This document shows positions 10,448 through 18,615 of a DNA stretch of 64,000 nucleotides, in pieces (the stretch's first letter is position 1; each line of letters begins with the position of its first letter). The stretch spans positions 22,040 to 86,039 of the forward strand of contig JBHGBD010000020.1 in the NCBI GenBank assembly GCA_041946825.1, given 5' to 3'. Position numbers and translations under genes: made by a program. The notes below the pieces were generated by a model. That model was not told the origin of the DNA and did no database searches. It saw only the letters and a list, made by a program, of their open reading frames with translations. Origin of the DNA: CAZTHM01 sp041946825. Lineage in GTDB: Bacteria; Acidobacteriota; Terriglobia; UBA7540.

Positions 10448-11474
10448 CGGCCGCCTCACACTGCGCTTTCGGCTCGAGGACGTTGTTGCCCTCACTTTCT
10501 TCATCCTCACTTTTGGTTTGCGGCTTCTCGTGCAAGGGTTCCGGTACACCTACCTGAGCCCCGCCGATGTGCTGGTAATTATTCCTGCGGTCATCCTCCT
10601 GCTGGCCAAAGAACTGGTCCATTACTTTTGGGGAGCTGGGAAGACGCCCGCGACCCAGTCTGGCGGGCTGGGCGAATTCCTGCGACCTTACTGGGAGATC
10701 GTGCGCGATTGGTTCCCCTTTCTGGTGATTCTCTTGATGTACTACTCGCTCTGGGGTGACGCTACCCACCTCCTGGTTCCCAAGGACCGGGACGCCGAAC
10801 TGATCGCCCTGGACCAGAAACTCTTCGGCTTCCAGGCGAGCGTGGCCATGCAACGATTCATCAGCGTGCCGCTGACCGCCTGGATGGATTTTGCCTACAC
10901 GTTTCACGTGCTCAATATCCCGATCGTGGCTTGCTTTGTTTACCTTCGCCGGCCACGGCAGCGTTATCGCGAGATGATGTGCGGCGTGCTCGTCGTGACT
11001 TTCATCGGACTGATCGGATACCTGCTGGTTCCGGCCGTCGGGCCGGTGTACACGCTCCGCGACCAGTACACGGTGCCGCTTCGCGCCGCCGGTGAGATCT
11101 TTAACCGCCAGATCGAGTTCATGGACTATGCGCGCATCCAACGCGACGTCTTTCCAAGCCTGCACGTGGGGATTTCCTTAGTGGTCTGGCTCTACGCGTA
11201 CCGTAATTCCCGCCGGTTGTTCTGGATTCTGTCGCCGTTGATCCTGAGTCTGTTTGTCTCCACGATCTACTTGCGCTATCACTATCTCATTGACGTGGTC
11301 GCTGGATTGATACTTGCTCCCTTGGCATTTGGTCTTTCCAATTGGCTGTTCAAGCGCGCCGGGGAGGTGCAGTTCGCGGTTGGTCTACCACGGGCCTGGA
11401 CGGAACCACTGCATCGCCGGGGCTGGATTCGAGAGGCCGCGCAGATTACGGACAAAATCAAGGAGCGCCCATGA
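10437..11474 (+). CDS. PAP2 superfamily membrane phosphatase/transferase
   Basis: 345 residues with about six membrane helices. The C-terminal half has the PAP2 active-site motifs FPSLHVG (about residue 240) and STIYLRYHYLIDVVAG (about residue 280), with the expected His and Arg-x-His-x3-Asp pattern. It most resembles the AUR1/inositol-phosphotransferase-like branch (PAP2_3). Such enzymes act on lipid phosphates or polyprenyl phosphates at the membrane. Its place before a TMTC-like glycosyltransferase fits recycling or transfer of a lipid-linked sugar carrier; this is inference. Confidence 0.85.
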   Translation: MANDGRLTLRFRLEDVVALTFFILTFGLRLLVQGFRYTYLSPADVLVIIPAVILLLAKELVHYFWGAGKTPATQSGGLGEFLRPYWEIVRDWFPFLVILLMYYSLWGDATHLLVPKDRDAELIALDQKLFGFQASVAMQRFISVPLTAWMDFAYTFHVLNIPIVACFVYLRRPRQRYREMMCGVLVVTFIGLIGYLLVPAVGPVYTLRDQYTVPLRAAGEIFNRQIEFMDYARIQRDVFPSLHVGISLVVWLYAYRNSRRLFWILSPLILSLFVSTIYLRYHYLIDVVAGLILAPLAFGLSNWLFKRAGEVQFAVGLPRAWTEPLHRRGWIREAAQITDKIKERP

Positions 11475-13477
11475 GTGCTCCCCGAGTTGAAACCGCTTCG
11501 GTTAACCCCTTATCGATGCCGCCCGTATTGTCGGAAGGGCGTCAGCCAGGAATTTCCAACCGTGCGATCCTCGTAATTCTGGCGATGCTGGCGATTCTTC
11601 CTTATCTGAATACGCTATCCAATGGGTTTGTGTATGACGACAATACGCAAGTCCTGAACAACCCCTACATTCAGAACTTCCGCCATCTCAAGGAGATTTT
11701 CTCGACGACGGTTTGGTCCTACATTGGGGTGCAGGGAGTTTCCAACTACTACCGCCCGATGATGACCTTCGGTTATCTGCTCTGTTACCAGGTCTTCGGG
11801 CCGCTGGCTTACGGGTTTCATCTGGCGAGCGTGCTACTCCACGCCACGGTTGCCTGCGCGCTCTTCCTGATAACGAAGGAAATCTTCCGCCACCGCTTGC
11901 TGGCTTTTGTGGCCGCAGGCTTGTTTGCCCTCCATCCCGTGCATTCCGAGTCTGTCGCTTGGATCGCCGCGGTAACGGATCTGGAACTCACGATCTTCTA
12001 CCTACTCGCTTTCTGGTCTTTCTTGCGAGTTGCGCGGCCGGGGGGAGGGCGATCCGACCGGGCGCAATTGGCCATGGCCGGGAGCTTTATTCTCGCCTTG
12101 GTTTCCAAGGAGCAAGCGCTGACGCTTCCGGTTCTCGCCACCACCTACGAGCATTTCTATCGCGAAGATCGCGGCGAGACTTCCCGCGCGCAGAAATTCT
12201 GGCGATACGGTTTACTCTGGCTGCTGGCCGCGGCTTACCTTCTTTTCCGAGTTCGTTTCTTTGGCGCGCTGGCGCCGGTGCTGCAAATTTCGGATCTGAC
12301 TTGGTATCAGACTTTCCTCTCCGGCGTGGGGCTGATCGGCCAGTATTGCGCCAAACTCCTCTGGCCCGTGCACCTTTGCGCTTTCTACGTCTTCCAGCGC
12401 AGCACGACCCTCCTGGACACGCGTGTCATTGTCGGATTGACGGCGATCGCCCTTGGGACCGCCCTTTTCGCCGTTCTCTGGCGGCGGGCGCGACTTGTGT
12501 CATTTGCCCTGCTGTGGTTTCTGGTTACTCTGGGGCCAGTTCTCAACCCGTGCTGGATGGCGGCTAATGTTTTCACCGAGCGCTACCTCTACCTGCCCTC
12601 GGTGGGATTCTGCTGGGTGGCGGCATGGGGGTGGGTCAGGCTCTGGGAGCGGTCGGCACCGCAGTCAACGAAGTATCGAAGGGCACTCGTCATCGCACTT
12701 GGCCTGGTCGCAGCGCTGTGGGCGATTCGAGTGGTGACTCGCAACCCGGACTGGCGAGATGATGTGAGGCTCTACACCGTGACCCTTGCTTCTTCGCCCG
12801 GCTCATATCACATCCGGAACAACCTCGGTACGGTTTACTGGAAACAGGGAAAGATTGACGCCGCGGAAACCGAGTGGCGCAAAGCACTCGCGCTTTCGCC
12901 GCGAAACGTGATTTTCATCAATAACCTTGGGATGGTCTTGGCGCATCGCAAGCAATTTGCGGATGCAACGCTTCATTTCGAGCGCGCCATGCAATACAAA
13001 CCCAACTACACGGACGCGCATCTCAACCTCGGGAACGTTTATGTCGAAATGGGGCGACATTCCGATGCGGAATGGCAGTATCGCGCGGCCGTTGCGCTCT
13101 CGCCCCTCAACGTCGAGGCGCGCAACAAACTGGGAGAACTCTACTGGGAATCCGGCCGTCTGGTGGAGGCGGAGGAACAATTTCGCCACTCCGTCCAAAG
13201 CGAACCCAACTGGACGGCCTACGCTGGACTGGGCGACATCTACGCCCGCTGGAATGATACCCTCCGCGCCGAACAGTCATACCGTCGTGCCATCGAGCTC
13301 CAGCCTGTCGAAAGTCGTGTGCATTTCAGCCTCGCGAAACTTTACGAGACTGCCGGACGCAGGGCCGAGGCGATTCGCCAGTATCAGGCGGGGCTCGAAA
13401 CTGATCCCGGAAACTCTGAAGCCCGCACGGCCCTGGCCAGACTGAGGGCCGTCGTCCAAGCATCACCAAACCATTGA
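11471..13477 (+). CDS. TMTC-like membrane glycosyltransferase with TPR C-terminus
   Basis: 668 residues from the ATG that overlaps the previous stop (ATGA). The N-terminal ~440 residues hold about ten membrane helices and two hallmarks of the TMTC/GT-C family: NGFVYDDNTQVLNNP in the first loop (acidic DD motif) and FALHPVHSESVAWIAAVTDL. The last ~220 residues are regular TPRs (GTVYWKQGKIDAAETEWRKA and five more). Eukaryotic TMTCs are O-mannosyltransferases. Bacterial homologues are little studied. The nearness of pilA makes pilin or another exported protein a possible acceptor. Confidence 0.82.
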   Translation: MSAPRVETASVNPLSMPPVLSEGRQPGISNRAILVILAMLAILPYLNTLSNGFVYDDNTQVLNNPYIQNFRHLKEIFSTTVWSYIGVQGVSNYYRPMMTFGYLLCYQVFGPLAYGFHLASVLLHATVACALFLITKEIFRHRLLAFVAAGLFALHPVHSESVAWIAAVTDLELTIFYLLAFWSFLRVARPGGGRSDRAQLAMAGSFILALVSKEQALTLPVLATTYEHFYREDRGETSRAQKFWRYGLLWLLAAAYLLFRVRFFGALAPVLQISDLTWYQTFLSGVGLIGQYCAKLLWPVHLCAFYVFQRSTTLLDTRVIVGLTAIALGTALFAVLWRRARLVSFALLWFLVTLGPVLNPCWMAANVFTERYLYLPSVGFCWVAAWGWVRLWERSAPQSTKYRRALVIALGLVAALWAIRVVTRNPDWRDDVRLYTVTLASSPGSYHIRNNLGTVYWKQGKIDAAETEWRKALALSPRNVIFINNLGMVLAHRKQFADATLHFERAMQYKPNYTDAHLNLGNVYVEMGRHSDAEWQYRAAVALSPLNVEARNKLGELYWESGRLVEAEEQFRHSVQSEPNWTAYAGLGDIYARWNDTLRAEQSYRRAIELQPVESRVHFSLAKLYETAGRRAEAIRQYQAGLETDPGNSEARTALARLRAVVQASPNH

Positions 13478-13511
13478 GGGGAGCGTCCAACTGGAAGGCA
13501 AAAGCGCGATA

Positions 13512-14168
13512 GTGCTGACTGTGTTATCACTCTTTTGGGGCCTTCCTGCACCCGGCCGGAGCCAGTCGTCCGACTCCCGGGCGTCTCTCGAGCAGTACGT
13601 TCAGAGGCTGGAATCGAGCTATCGGAACGTCCGGACGCTGCGGGCCGAATTCACGCAGACCCACGTGTGGGGGGCAAGACGGCGGGTCGAATCAGGCACC
13701 GTTTATTTCGCCCGGGGGGGCCTGATGCGCTGGGATTATCGTGAGCCCTCGCCTAAACTCTTCCTCGCCACGGGGAAGCAACTTATCCTTTACGTTCCTT
13801 CGGAAAACCAGGTTACGCGCTCCCCCGTGAAGTCCAGTGATGATGTGCGAGTTCCGTTTCGGCTGCTTCTCTCCCGGTTGAACCTGCGCAAGGTTTTCCA
13901 GAAAATTGAATTCGCCGACGACGCCGCGAAGCTAAACAAAGAAAGTCGCCTTCTGCGCGCAATCCCCAAGGGCGGGGCCGATGGCGCCTACAGCGAAGTT
14001 CTGATGGAGGTCGCGCCGTCGTTCGACATTCAGCGCCTGGTGGTAGTTTATGCCGACCGCAGCAGGATGGAGTTTGTCTTCGAGCGTATCGAGCGCAATG
14101 TTACCCTGAGTCCGTCCCTCTTCCGATTCGCACCGCCCCCTGGCGCCGAGATCATCGAGCAGCGCTGA
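13512..14168 (+). CDS. lolA: LolA-like outer-membrane lipoprotein carrier
   Basis: 218 residues from GTG. A short N-terminal hydrophobic signal (LTVLSLFWGLPAPG) is followed by the LolA fold: LEQYVQRLESSYRNVRTLRAEFTQTHV, SGTVYFARGGLMRWDYREP, KQLILYVPSENQV and a C-terminal FRFAPPPGAEIIEQ. LolA shuttles lipoproteins across the periplasm. It follows the TMTC-like gene by 34 bp in the same direction. No LolB or LolCDE gene is nearby. The signal peptide is short and the start is uncertain. Confidence 0.85.
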   Translation: MLTVLSLFWGLPAPGRSQSSDSRASLEQYVQRLESSYRNVRTLRAEFTQTHVWGARRRVESGTVYFARGGLMRWDYREPSPKLFLATGKQLILYVPSENQVTRSPVKSSDDVRVPFRLLLSRLNLRKVFQKIEFADDAAKLNKESRLLRAIPKGGADGAYSEVLMEVAPSFDIQRLVVVYADRSRMEFVFERIERNVTLSPSLFRFAPPPGAEIIEQR

Positions 14169-14207
14169 CGGATGCTTCCCGTCGGGTTCGCAGGAGCGTT
14201 CCAATTC

Positions 14208-15041
14208 TCACACAAGTATGTAGGACTGGATTGCTGCCGCCACGCCGTCTCGGTCGTTGGACAAGGTCACGCGCCAGTCGTCGCGCGGAAGCCCCGGGGT
14301 GGAGTTCCCCATCACCACGGGAACGCCCGCGAACTGGAGCATTTCCAGGTCATTGAAATTGTCGCCGATCGCCATGACATCTCTTGCCGCGATCCCGAGG
14401 TAACGCGCCAGGAAAGCCAGCGCCGCCCCCTTGGTGCAGCCGCGATTCATTACGTCGAGTAAGGAGACGTTGCGCGTCAGATACTTTGTCCATGAAATAT
14501 GGATCTCCCCGGCGATGGAAGATTCACGCAGCAGCGCCTCGATGGGTTCAATGCTCGCCGGGGGTCCACCAAACAAAACCTGGATGGGGTCGTTGAGCAA
14601 GGCTGATTCCAGATCTGGTACGAGATCAAGGAAATCCGCGCTCTGGGTAAGATACCAGCCCAGCGGCCCTTCCGGGATCGCTCCTTCCTGCATCGTGATC
14701 TGGCCGCGCCCGGGTTGATCGAAAAGGGCCGCAACATACGGGCGATAGGGTCGTGTAACTTCCAGAACCCGGCGGGCCACGTGAAGCGGGAGGAAATCCC
14801 GGCGCAAGACTTCACCCGTCGCCGTCGTCACCATCGCTCCGTTCGAAGAGATCAAGGTAACAGGGCAGGGAATCCGCGCCACATACTTGACAGCCGAGTG
14901 CGACCTCCGTCCGGTCGCCACGGCGACGTGAACGCCGCGCGCGGCCACGCCAACCAGGGCCTGAAGATTGGCGGAAGAAATCTCCGACCGGGGATCGAGC
15001 AGCGTGCCGTCAAGATCGAGCGCAAGGAGGCGAATCGGCAT
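14208..15041 (-). CDS. HAD-superfamily Cof-type phosphatase
   Basis: 277 residues. The nucleophile and acid Asp9/Asp11 lie in ALDLDGTLLD. Motif II (ATGRR) is followed by a Cof-type C2 cap, motif III Lys lies in the RNVSLLDVMNRGCTKGAAL region, and motif IV is GDNFNDLEML. This layout is that of the Cof/YbiV group, which dephosphorylates sugar phosphates, nucleotides or FMN. The substrate is not predictable. It converges with lolA and is divergent from thrC. Confidence 0.93.
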   Translation of the reverse strand: MPIRLLALDLDGTLLDPRSEISSANLQALVGVAARGVHVAVATGRRSHSAVKYVARIPCPVTLISSNGAMVTTATGEVLRRDFLPLHVARRVLEVTRPYRPYVAALFDQPGRGQITMQEGAIPEGPLGWYLTQSADFLDLVPDLESALLNDPIQVLFGGPPASIEPIEALLRESSIAGEIHISWTKYLTRNVSLLDVMNRGCTKGAALAFLARYLGIAARDVMAIGDNFNDLEMLQFAGVPVVMGNSTPGLPRDDWRVTLSNDRDGVAAAIQSYILV

Positions 15042-15135
15042 GGGCGGGAAATTCTACCACACTGCATATTGGCGCCACTTTCATGAAACAGGCTGATTGA
15101 CCGCGTGTCGCACGGTCGGGTAGACTCCTGCGCGA

Positions 15136-16320
15136 GTGCCACTGGAGTCCCATCTTGAGTGCTCGCGCTGCGCGCGGCAATTTGCCGCGGGAAGAGTCTA
15201 TAACCTCTGCGAGTGCGGAGCCCCTCTCCTGGTTCGTTATGACCTGAGCCGTCTGGACGGACATGAATGGCGGAAGTCTCTCGCGGGTCGCCGCCCGGAC
15301 CTTTGGCGGTATCGTGAGGTCCTCCCGGTAACAAAGGATTCTTCGATTGTTTCGCTCGGCGAAGGATTCACGCCGTTGCTCCATGCGCGGCAGCTAGGGC
15401 AGAGGTTGGGAATTCCTGGGCTTTACTTAAAGGACGAATCGCTCAATCCAACCGGGTCGTTCAAGGCGCGAGGCTTGGCGATGGCGGTGAGCATGGCCTG
15501 CGAACTCGGGATCGAAAAGCTCGGGATCCCCTCGGCGGGAAACGCCGGAGGGGCATTAGCAGCCTACGCGGCGCGCGCGGGATTACAGGCTTTGGTCTTC
15601 ATGCCGGAGGGAACCCCCCTTGCCAACCGACTCGAGTGCGCCTTGCTGGGAGCGGAAGTCGTCCTGGTGGCGGGGAGCATCAAGGACTGCGCTCGGGCGC
15701 TCCGCGAACGTAGCAGGGAGGGCTGGTTCGACTGCTCGACCTTGCGCGAGCCTTATCGCCTGGAAGGAAAGAAAACCATGGCGTACGAAGTCATGGAACA
15801 GCTCGGAGGACGCGTTCCCGACGCCATGATTTATCCCACGGGCGGCGGCACAGGCTTGATCGGCATGTGGAAAGCCTTCGAGGAGATGCAGGCACTCGGT
15901 TGGATTGGAAACAAGCGGCCCCGGATGTTCGCGGTACAATCCACCGGCTGCGCGCCGATTGTTCGGGGATTTGCGAGCGGCGCTGATCGCGCCGAGGAAT
16001 GGGCGGAGCCGAAAACCCTTGCTTCCGGCTTGCGGGTACCATCCGCGATCGGGGATTTTCTGATGTTGCGGGCCCTGCGCGAAAGCCGCGGCGCGGCTCT
16101 GGCGGTGGACGATCGGCTGATGCTGGAGGGCGTTCGCGAATTGGCCGAAACAGAGGGCATCGTAACCTCGCCCGAGGGAGGCGCCACGTTGGCCGCCCTC
16201 AAGCGGCTCCTCACCGACGGGTTCCTATCCGGGCTCGAAACCGTTGTGCTGTTCCTGACCGCCAGCGGATACAAATACCTCGAGGTCCTTCAGGGACTGG
16301 CCTCACCGAAAGGGAATTAG
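15136..16320 (+). CDS. thrC: Threonine synthase
   Basis: 394 residues from GTG. The N-terminus carries a zinc-ribbon-like region (CSRCARQF and CECGAPLL). This is followed by the fold-type II PLP enzyme with the PLP-binding Lys at about residue 110 (NPTGSFKARG) and a phosphate loop (TGGGTGLIG). It converts O-phosphohomoserine to threonine. The 'class II-like' form with an N-terminal Cys cluster is common outside proteobacteria. A related cysteate or diaminopropionate-forming enzyme is possible but less likely. The gene is 6 bp from alaX, suggesting one transcript. Confidence 0.88.
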   Translation: MPLESHLECSRCARQFAAGRVYNLCECGAPLLVRYDLSRLDGHEWRKSLAGRRPDLWRYREVLPVTKDSSIVSLGEGFTPLLHARQLGQRLGIPGLYLKDESLNPTGSFKARGLAMAVSMACELGIEKLGIPSAGNAGGALAAYAARAGLQALVFMPEGTPLANRLECALLGAEVVLVAGSIKDCARALRERSREGWFDCSTLREPYRLEGKKTMAYEVMEQLGGRVPDAMIYPTGGGTGLIGMWKAFEEMQALGWIGNKRPRMFAVQSTGCAPIVRGFASGADRAEEWAEPKTLASGLRVPSAIGDFLMLRALRESRGAALAVDDRLMLEGVRELAETEGIVTSPEGGATLAALKRLLTDGFLSGLETVVLFLTASGYKYLEVLQGLASPKGN

Positions 16321-16326
16321 AGCGCC

Positions 16327-17514
16327 ATGCATCCGACCGAACGACTTTACTATTCCGATTGCTACTTGCGCGAGTTCGAGGCGCGAGTGGTCGCCGCCGA
16401 GCCGCAGGCCCAGGCATTCCGCATCTATCTTGACCGAAGCGCCTTCTATCCCGATTCCGGCGGGCAGCCCTCGGACCACGGGACCATCAACGGGATTCCG
16501 GTTCTGGAGGTTATTGATGAAGTGGATCGTGTCGCGCACACCCTCCACGAAAAGCCCCAAGGCGACCGCGTGATCGGCCAGATCGATTGGGCCCGCCGCT
16601 TCGACCACATGCAACAGCACACGGGCCAGCACGTCTTGTCCGCGGCGTTCGAAAGGATCGGCAAGTACAAAACCGTTTCATTTCATCTCGGCGCCGAAGT
16701 TTCCACGATTGACCTTGACTCGGACCGCCTTGGCCGGCGACAGCTCGACGAGGCGGAAAGTCTGGCCAACCAGATCGTCTTTGAAGATCGCGAGGTGCGG
16801 ATTCGATTCACATCCGCCGCCGAGGCCAGCCGGATGGGTCTTCGGAAGCCGACCGAGCGAGAGGGTGAAGTTCGACTGATCGAAGTGCCGGATTTTGACC
16901 TGTCGGCGTGCGGCGGCACGCACGTCAGCCGGACCGGGGCAATTGGCCTCGTCCTGGTACGCAAGCTCGAACGAGTGAAAGGCATGACGCGCGTGGAGTT
17001 TGTTTGCGGCGGCCGCGCGCTGGCCGCGGCGCGGGCGGACTTCTCCCATTTGAGCGAAGCGGCGAAGCTCTTTTCCGGCGCGTGCGAAAACGTCCCGGCA
17101 CTCATCGGGAAGCAAATCGAAGAGCAACGAGCTCTGGTGCGCGGGCGGGAGAAGTTGGTCAAGCGAGTTGCCGAGTATGCGGCGCAGGAGCTGCTCGCCA
17201 CCGCGCCGGAAAGAACCGGCCGTAAAATCATTCGAAAGATTTTCGCGGCCGACGATACCGATGAAGCGAAGTTGACTGCGCATGCTATCGCGCGACAACC
17301 CGGGGCGGTCGCACTGATTGGAGTGAAGGGGACACCCGCGCTTCTTTGCTTTGCGCAATCGCCCGGCGGGCCGTCCGACATGGGAAGCACCCTCAAGCAA
17401 ACGGTTGCCAAGGTCGGCGGGAAGGGCGGCGGCACACGCGACTTCGCCCAGGGCGGGGGATTGGACGAAGCGAAGCTGGATGAAGCGTTGGAATTCGCGG
17501 AGTCGTTGCTGTAG
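16327..17514 (+). CDS. alaX: Alanyl-tRNA editing protein AlaX, long form
   Basis: 395 residues. The N-terminal domain resembles the AlaRS editing fold with zinc ligands in HMQQHTGQHVLSAAF (HxxxH) and in the LSACGGTHV motif (CxxxH). A C-terminal DHHA1 domain (about 240-395) ends with GGKGGGTRDFAQGGG. It hydrolyses Ser or Gly wrongly charged onto tRNA-Ala. It lies directly after thrC and about 480 bp before a tRNA-Ala gene. Confidence 0.93.
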   Translation: MHPTERLYYSDCYLREFEARVVAAEPQAQAFRIYLDRSAFYPDSGGQPSDHGTINGIPVLEVIDEVDRVAHTLHEKPQGDRVIGQIDWARRFDHMQQHTGQHVLSAAFERIGKYKTVSFHLGAEVSTIDLDSDRLGRRQLDEAESLANQIVFEDREVRIRFTSAAEASRMGLRKPTEREGEVRLIEVPDFDLSACGGTHVSRTGAIGLVLVRKLERVKGMTRVEFVCGGRALAAARADFSHLSEAAKLFSGACENVPALIGKQIEEQRALVRGREKLVKRVAEYAAQELLATAPERTGRKIIRKIFAADDTDEAKLTAHAIARQPGAVALIGVKGTPALLCFAQSPGGPSDMGSTLKQTVAKVGGKGGGTRDFAQGGGLDEAKLDEALEFAESLL

Positions 17515-17555
17515 CGGCAGTCTCTGACCGCCGAGCATGCCAGGCGGACTGGCCC

Positions 17556-17729
17556 ATGAATATCGCCAACATCCCGACCAAGGGCATCCTGGGCGGTATT
17601 ATTTCGCTGGGAATTGTTATAACCATTCTGCTTGCGGTCCCCGCCGCAAGGTGGTTTGTTGCACTCAGCATTCCCGCTGGGCTGATTGTAGCGGGAATTC
17701 TCCACTACAGTCACCGCCCCGACAAATGA
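17556..17729 (+). CDS. Small membrane protein, 57 residues
   Basis: From ATG the frame encodes a 57-residue protein: a polar start, a 20-residue hydrophobic segment (GGIISLGIVITILLAVPAAR), a second hydrophobic segment (FVALSIPAGLIVAGIL) and a basic tail HYSHRPDK. Two short membrane helices with a tight turn are plausible. Codon use is like that of neighbouring genes. No function is recognised. It lies 41 bp after alaX on the same strand. Confidence 0.6.
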   Translation: MNIANIPTKGILGGIISLGIVITILLAVPAARWFVALSIPAGLIVAGILHYSHRPDK

Positions 17730-17771
17730 GATTGGCCGCTGCGAACCGTCCTCCTGAAAGTCGGGGACGAG

Positions 17772-17936
17772 GTGCGGGTACAAGTGACAGAGGCGGATAA
17801 GGTGGACACGCCGCGAGAGCGATCCCGGCGCGATCCGGGCAGGGAACTCAGGGCGAAGAAGAGCTACGTCCGCAAATTGGCGAAAGAACTTGGGTGGACC
17901 ATTTCGACGCGGCGTGCGAAACAACACCAGCCCTGA
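17772..17936 (+). CDS. Possible small basic protein, 54 residues
   Basis: A GTG frame preceded by GGGGACGAG encodes 54 residues rich in Arg and Lys (for example RELRAKKSYVRKLAKELGW). It is in the same frame as the small membrane protein upstream, separated by its TGA at 17727-17729. No family is recognised. It may equally be non-coding spacer before the tRNA promoter. Confidence 0.25.
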   Translation: MRVQVTEADKVDTPRERSRRDPGRELRAKKSYVRKLAKELGWTISTRRAKQHQP

Positions 17937-17952
17937 CACTGTCCCGCGCGAA

Positions 17953-17981
17953 TTGTCCGCAGGGGCGACTCATGCTATATT
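17953..17981 (+). promoter_or_regulatory. Sigma-70 promoter of tRNA-Ala
   Basis: TTGTCC (17953-17958), 17-nt spacer, TATATT (17976-17981). The predicted start near 17988 lies about 7 nt before the mature tRNA, as expected. Confidence 0.7.
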
Positions 17982-17994
17982 TGAAGTTCTGCTT

Positions 17995-18070
17995 GGGCGC
18001 GTAGCTCAGTTGGGAGAGCGCGGCGTTCGCAACGCTGAGGCCGAGGGTTCGAATCCCTTCGCGTCCACCA
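17995..18070 (+). tRNA. tRNA-Ala, anticodon CGC
   Basis: A complete cloverleaf can be drawn. The acceptor is GGGCGCG/CGCGTCC (one G-T pair). The D arm is GCTC...GAGC, the anticodon arm CGGCG-TTCGCAA-CGCTG with anticodon CGC (reads GCG, Ala), the variable loop AGGCC, and the T arm GAGGG-TTCGAAT-CCCTT. The discriminator A at 18067 is followed by an encoded CCA at 18068-18070. Confidence 0.95.
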
Positions 18071-18081
18071 TGCCAAGAGCT

Positions 18082-18162
18082 GAAACTCGAAAATCGAAAC
18101 TCGGAGAACTTGCTGCTTGTCCGGATTAGTGCCGACTGCCTACTGCTTACTGCCCACTTTCA
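18082..18162. repeat. Two degenerate 7-bp-period repeat tracts
   Basis: GAAACTC GAAAATC GAAACTC GGAGAAC runs over 18082-18109, and ACTGCCT ACTGCTT ACTGCCC ACTTTCA over 18135-18162. Each unit is 7 bp and drifts from its neighbour by one to three bases. They lie just after the tRNA gene. Confidence 0.75.
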
Positions 18163-18166
18163 TCCA

Positions 18167-18194
18167 TTGACTCATATCCATCCACCCCTATAAT
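18167..18194 (+). promoter_or_regulatory. Sigma-70 promoter of the zinc-ribbon gene
   Basis: TTGACT (18167-18172), 16-nt spacer, perfect TATAAT (18189-18194). The expected start (about 18201) coincides with the GTG start codon at 18200, so the message may be leaderless. Confidence 0.75.
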
Positions 18195-18199
18195 GGGTC

Positions 18200-18508
18200 G
18201 TGCAATGTCCTAAGTGCCGCGAGGAGAATCCCACGAACGCTCAGTTCTGCGTTCGTTGTCACACACCCCTGAAGTACGTCTGCCCCGCATGCAAGCACGT
18301 TCAACTCCGCGGCGGTACATGCGAAGAGTGCGGAATCGATTTTGCGAAATACTCCGCAATGCTGATGTTCAGCGCCAAGGAAGCTGCGTCTCGGGAGAGA
18401 GAGAAGACGCGCACACGTTCCGGAATCTTCAGGCAGATTCTCCTGCTTCCGATCACCGGAGGCATTTCGTTTGTGAAGTATTTGCTCGGCCGATTACGCG
18501 GGGATTAG
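18200..18508 (+). CDS. Double zinc-ribbon protein
   Basis: 102 residues. The first ~50 contain two zinc-ribbon knuckle pairs: CPKC and CVRC, then CPAC and CEEC, like DZR/zinc-ribbon domains. A charged linker (EAASREREKTRTR) and a hydrophobic C-terminal segment (IFRQILLLPITGGISFVKYLLG) suggest attachment to the membrane. Function is unknown. The GTG start falls at the predicted transcription start, so initiation may not use a ribosome-binding site. Confidence 0.7.
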   Translation: MQCPKCREENPTNAQFCVRCHTPLKYVCPACKHVQLRGGTCEECGIDFAKYSAMLMFSAKEAASREREKTRTRSGIFRQILLLPITGGISFVKYLLGRLRGD

Positions 18509-18510
18509 AA

Positions 18511-18615
18511 GTGGAGAGTGGAAAGTCAATAGTTGAAGGTTAAGACGGAGAACGACCGGGGGCTTCTCCCCAGTTACGAGCTACTACCTACCACCTGCCG
18601 GCTCTTCACTTCGTA
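18511..18615. repeat. Degenerate 7-bp-period repeat tracts
   Basis: GTGGAGA GTGGAAA GTCAATA GTTGAAG GTTAAGA covers 18511-18545 and CTACTAC CTACCAC CTGCCGG CTCTTCA CTTCGTA covers 18581-18615. The second tract runs through the stop codon (18606-18608) of the S41 peptidase gene on the minus strand. Confidence 0.7.

Noticed and set aside
17556..17936. One gene with an in-frame UGA read through at 17727
   Set aside because: The two halves share a frame but differ sharply in composition (hydrophobic, then Arg/Lys-rich), and no recoding hairpin or SECIS-like structure is evident.
17890..18129. 79-residue frame spanning the tRNA-Ala gene
   Set aside because: It covers a perfect tRNA and its promoter; the frame is a by-product of GC-rich sequence.
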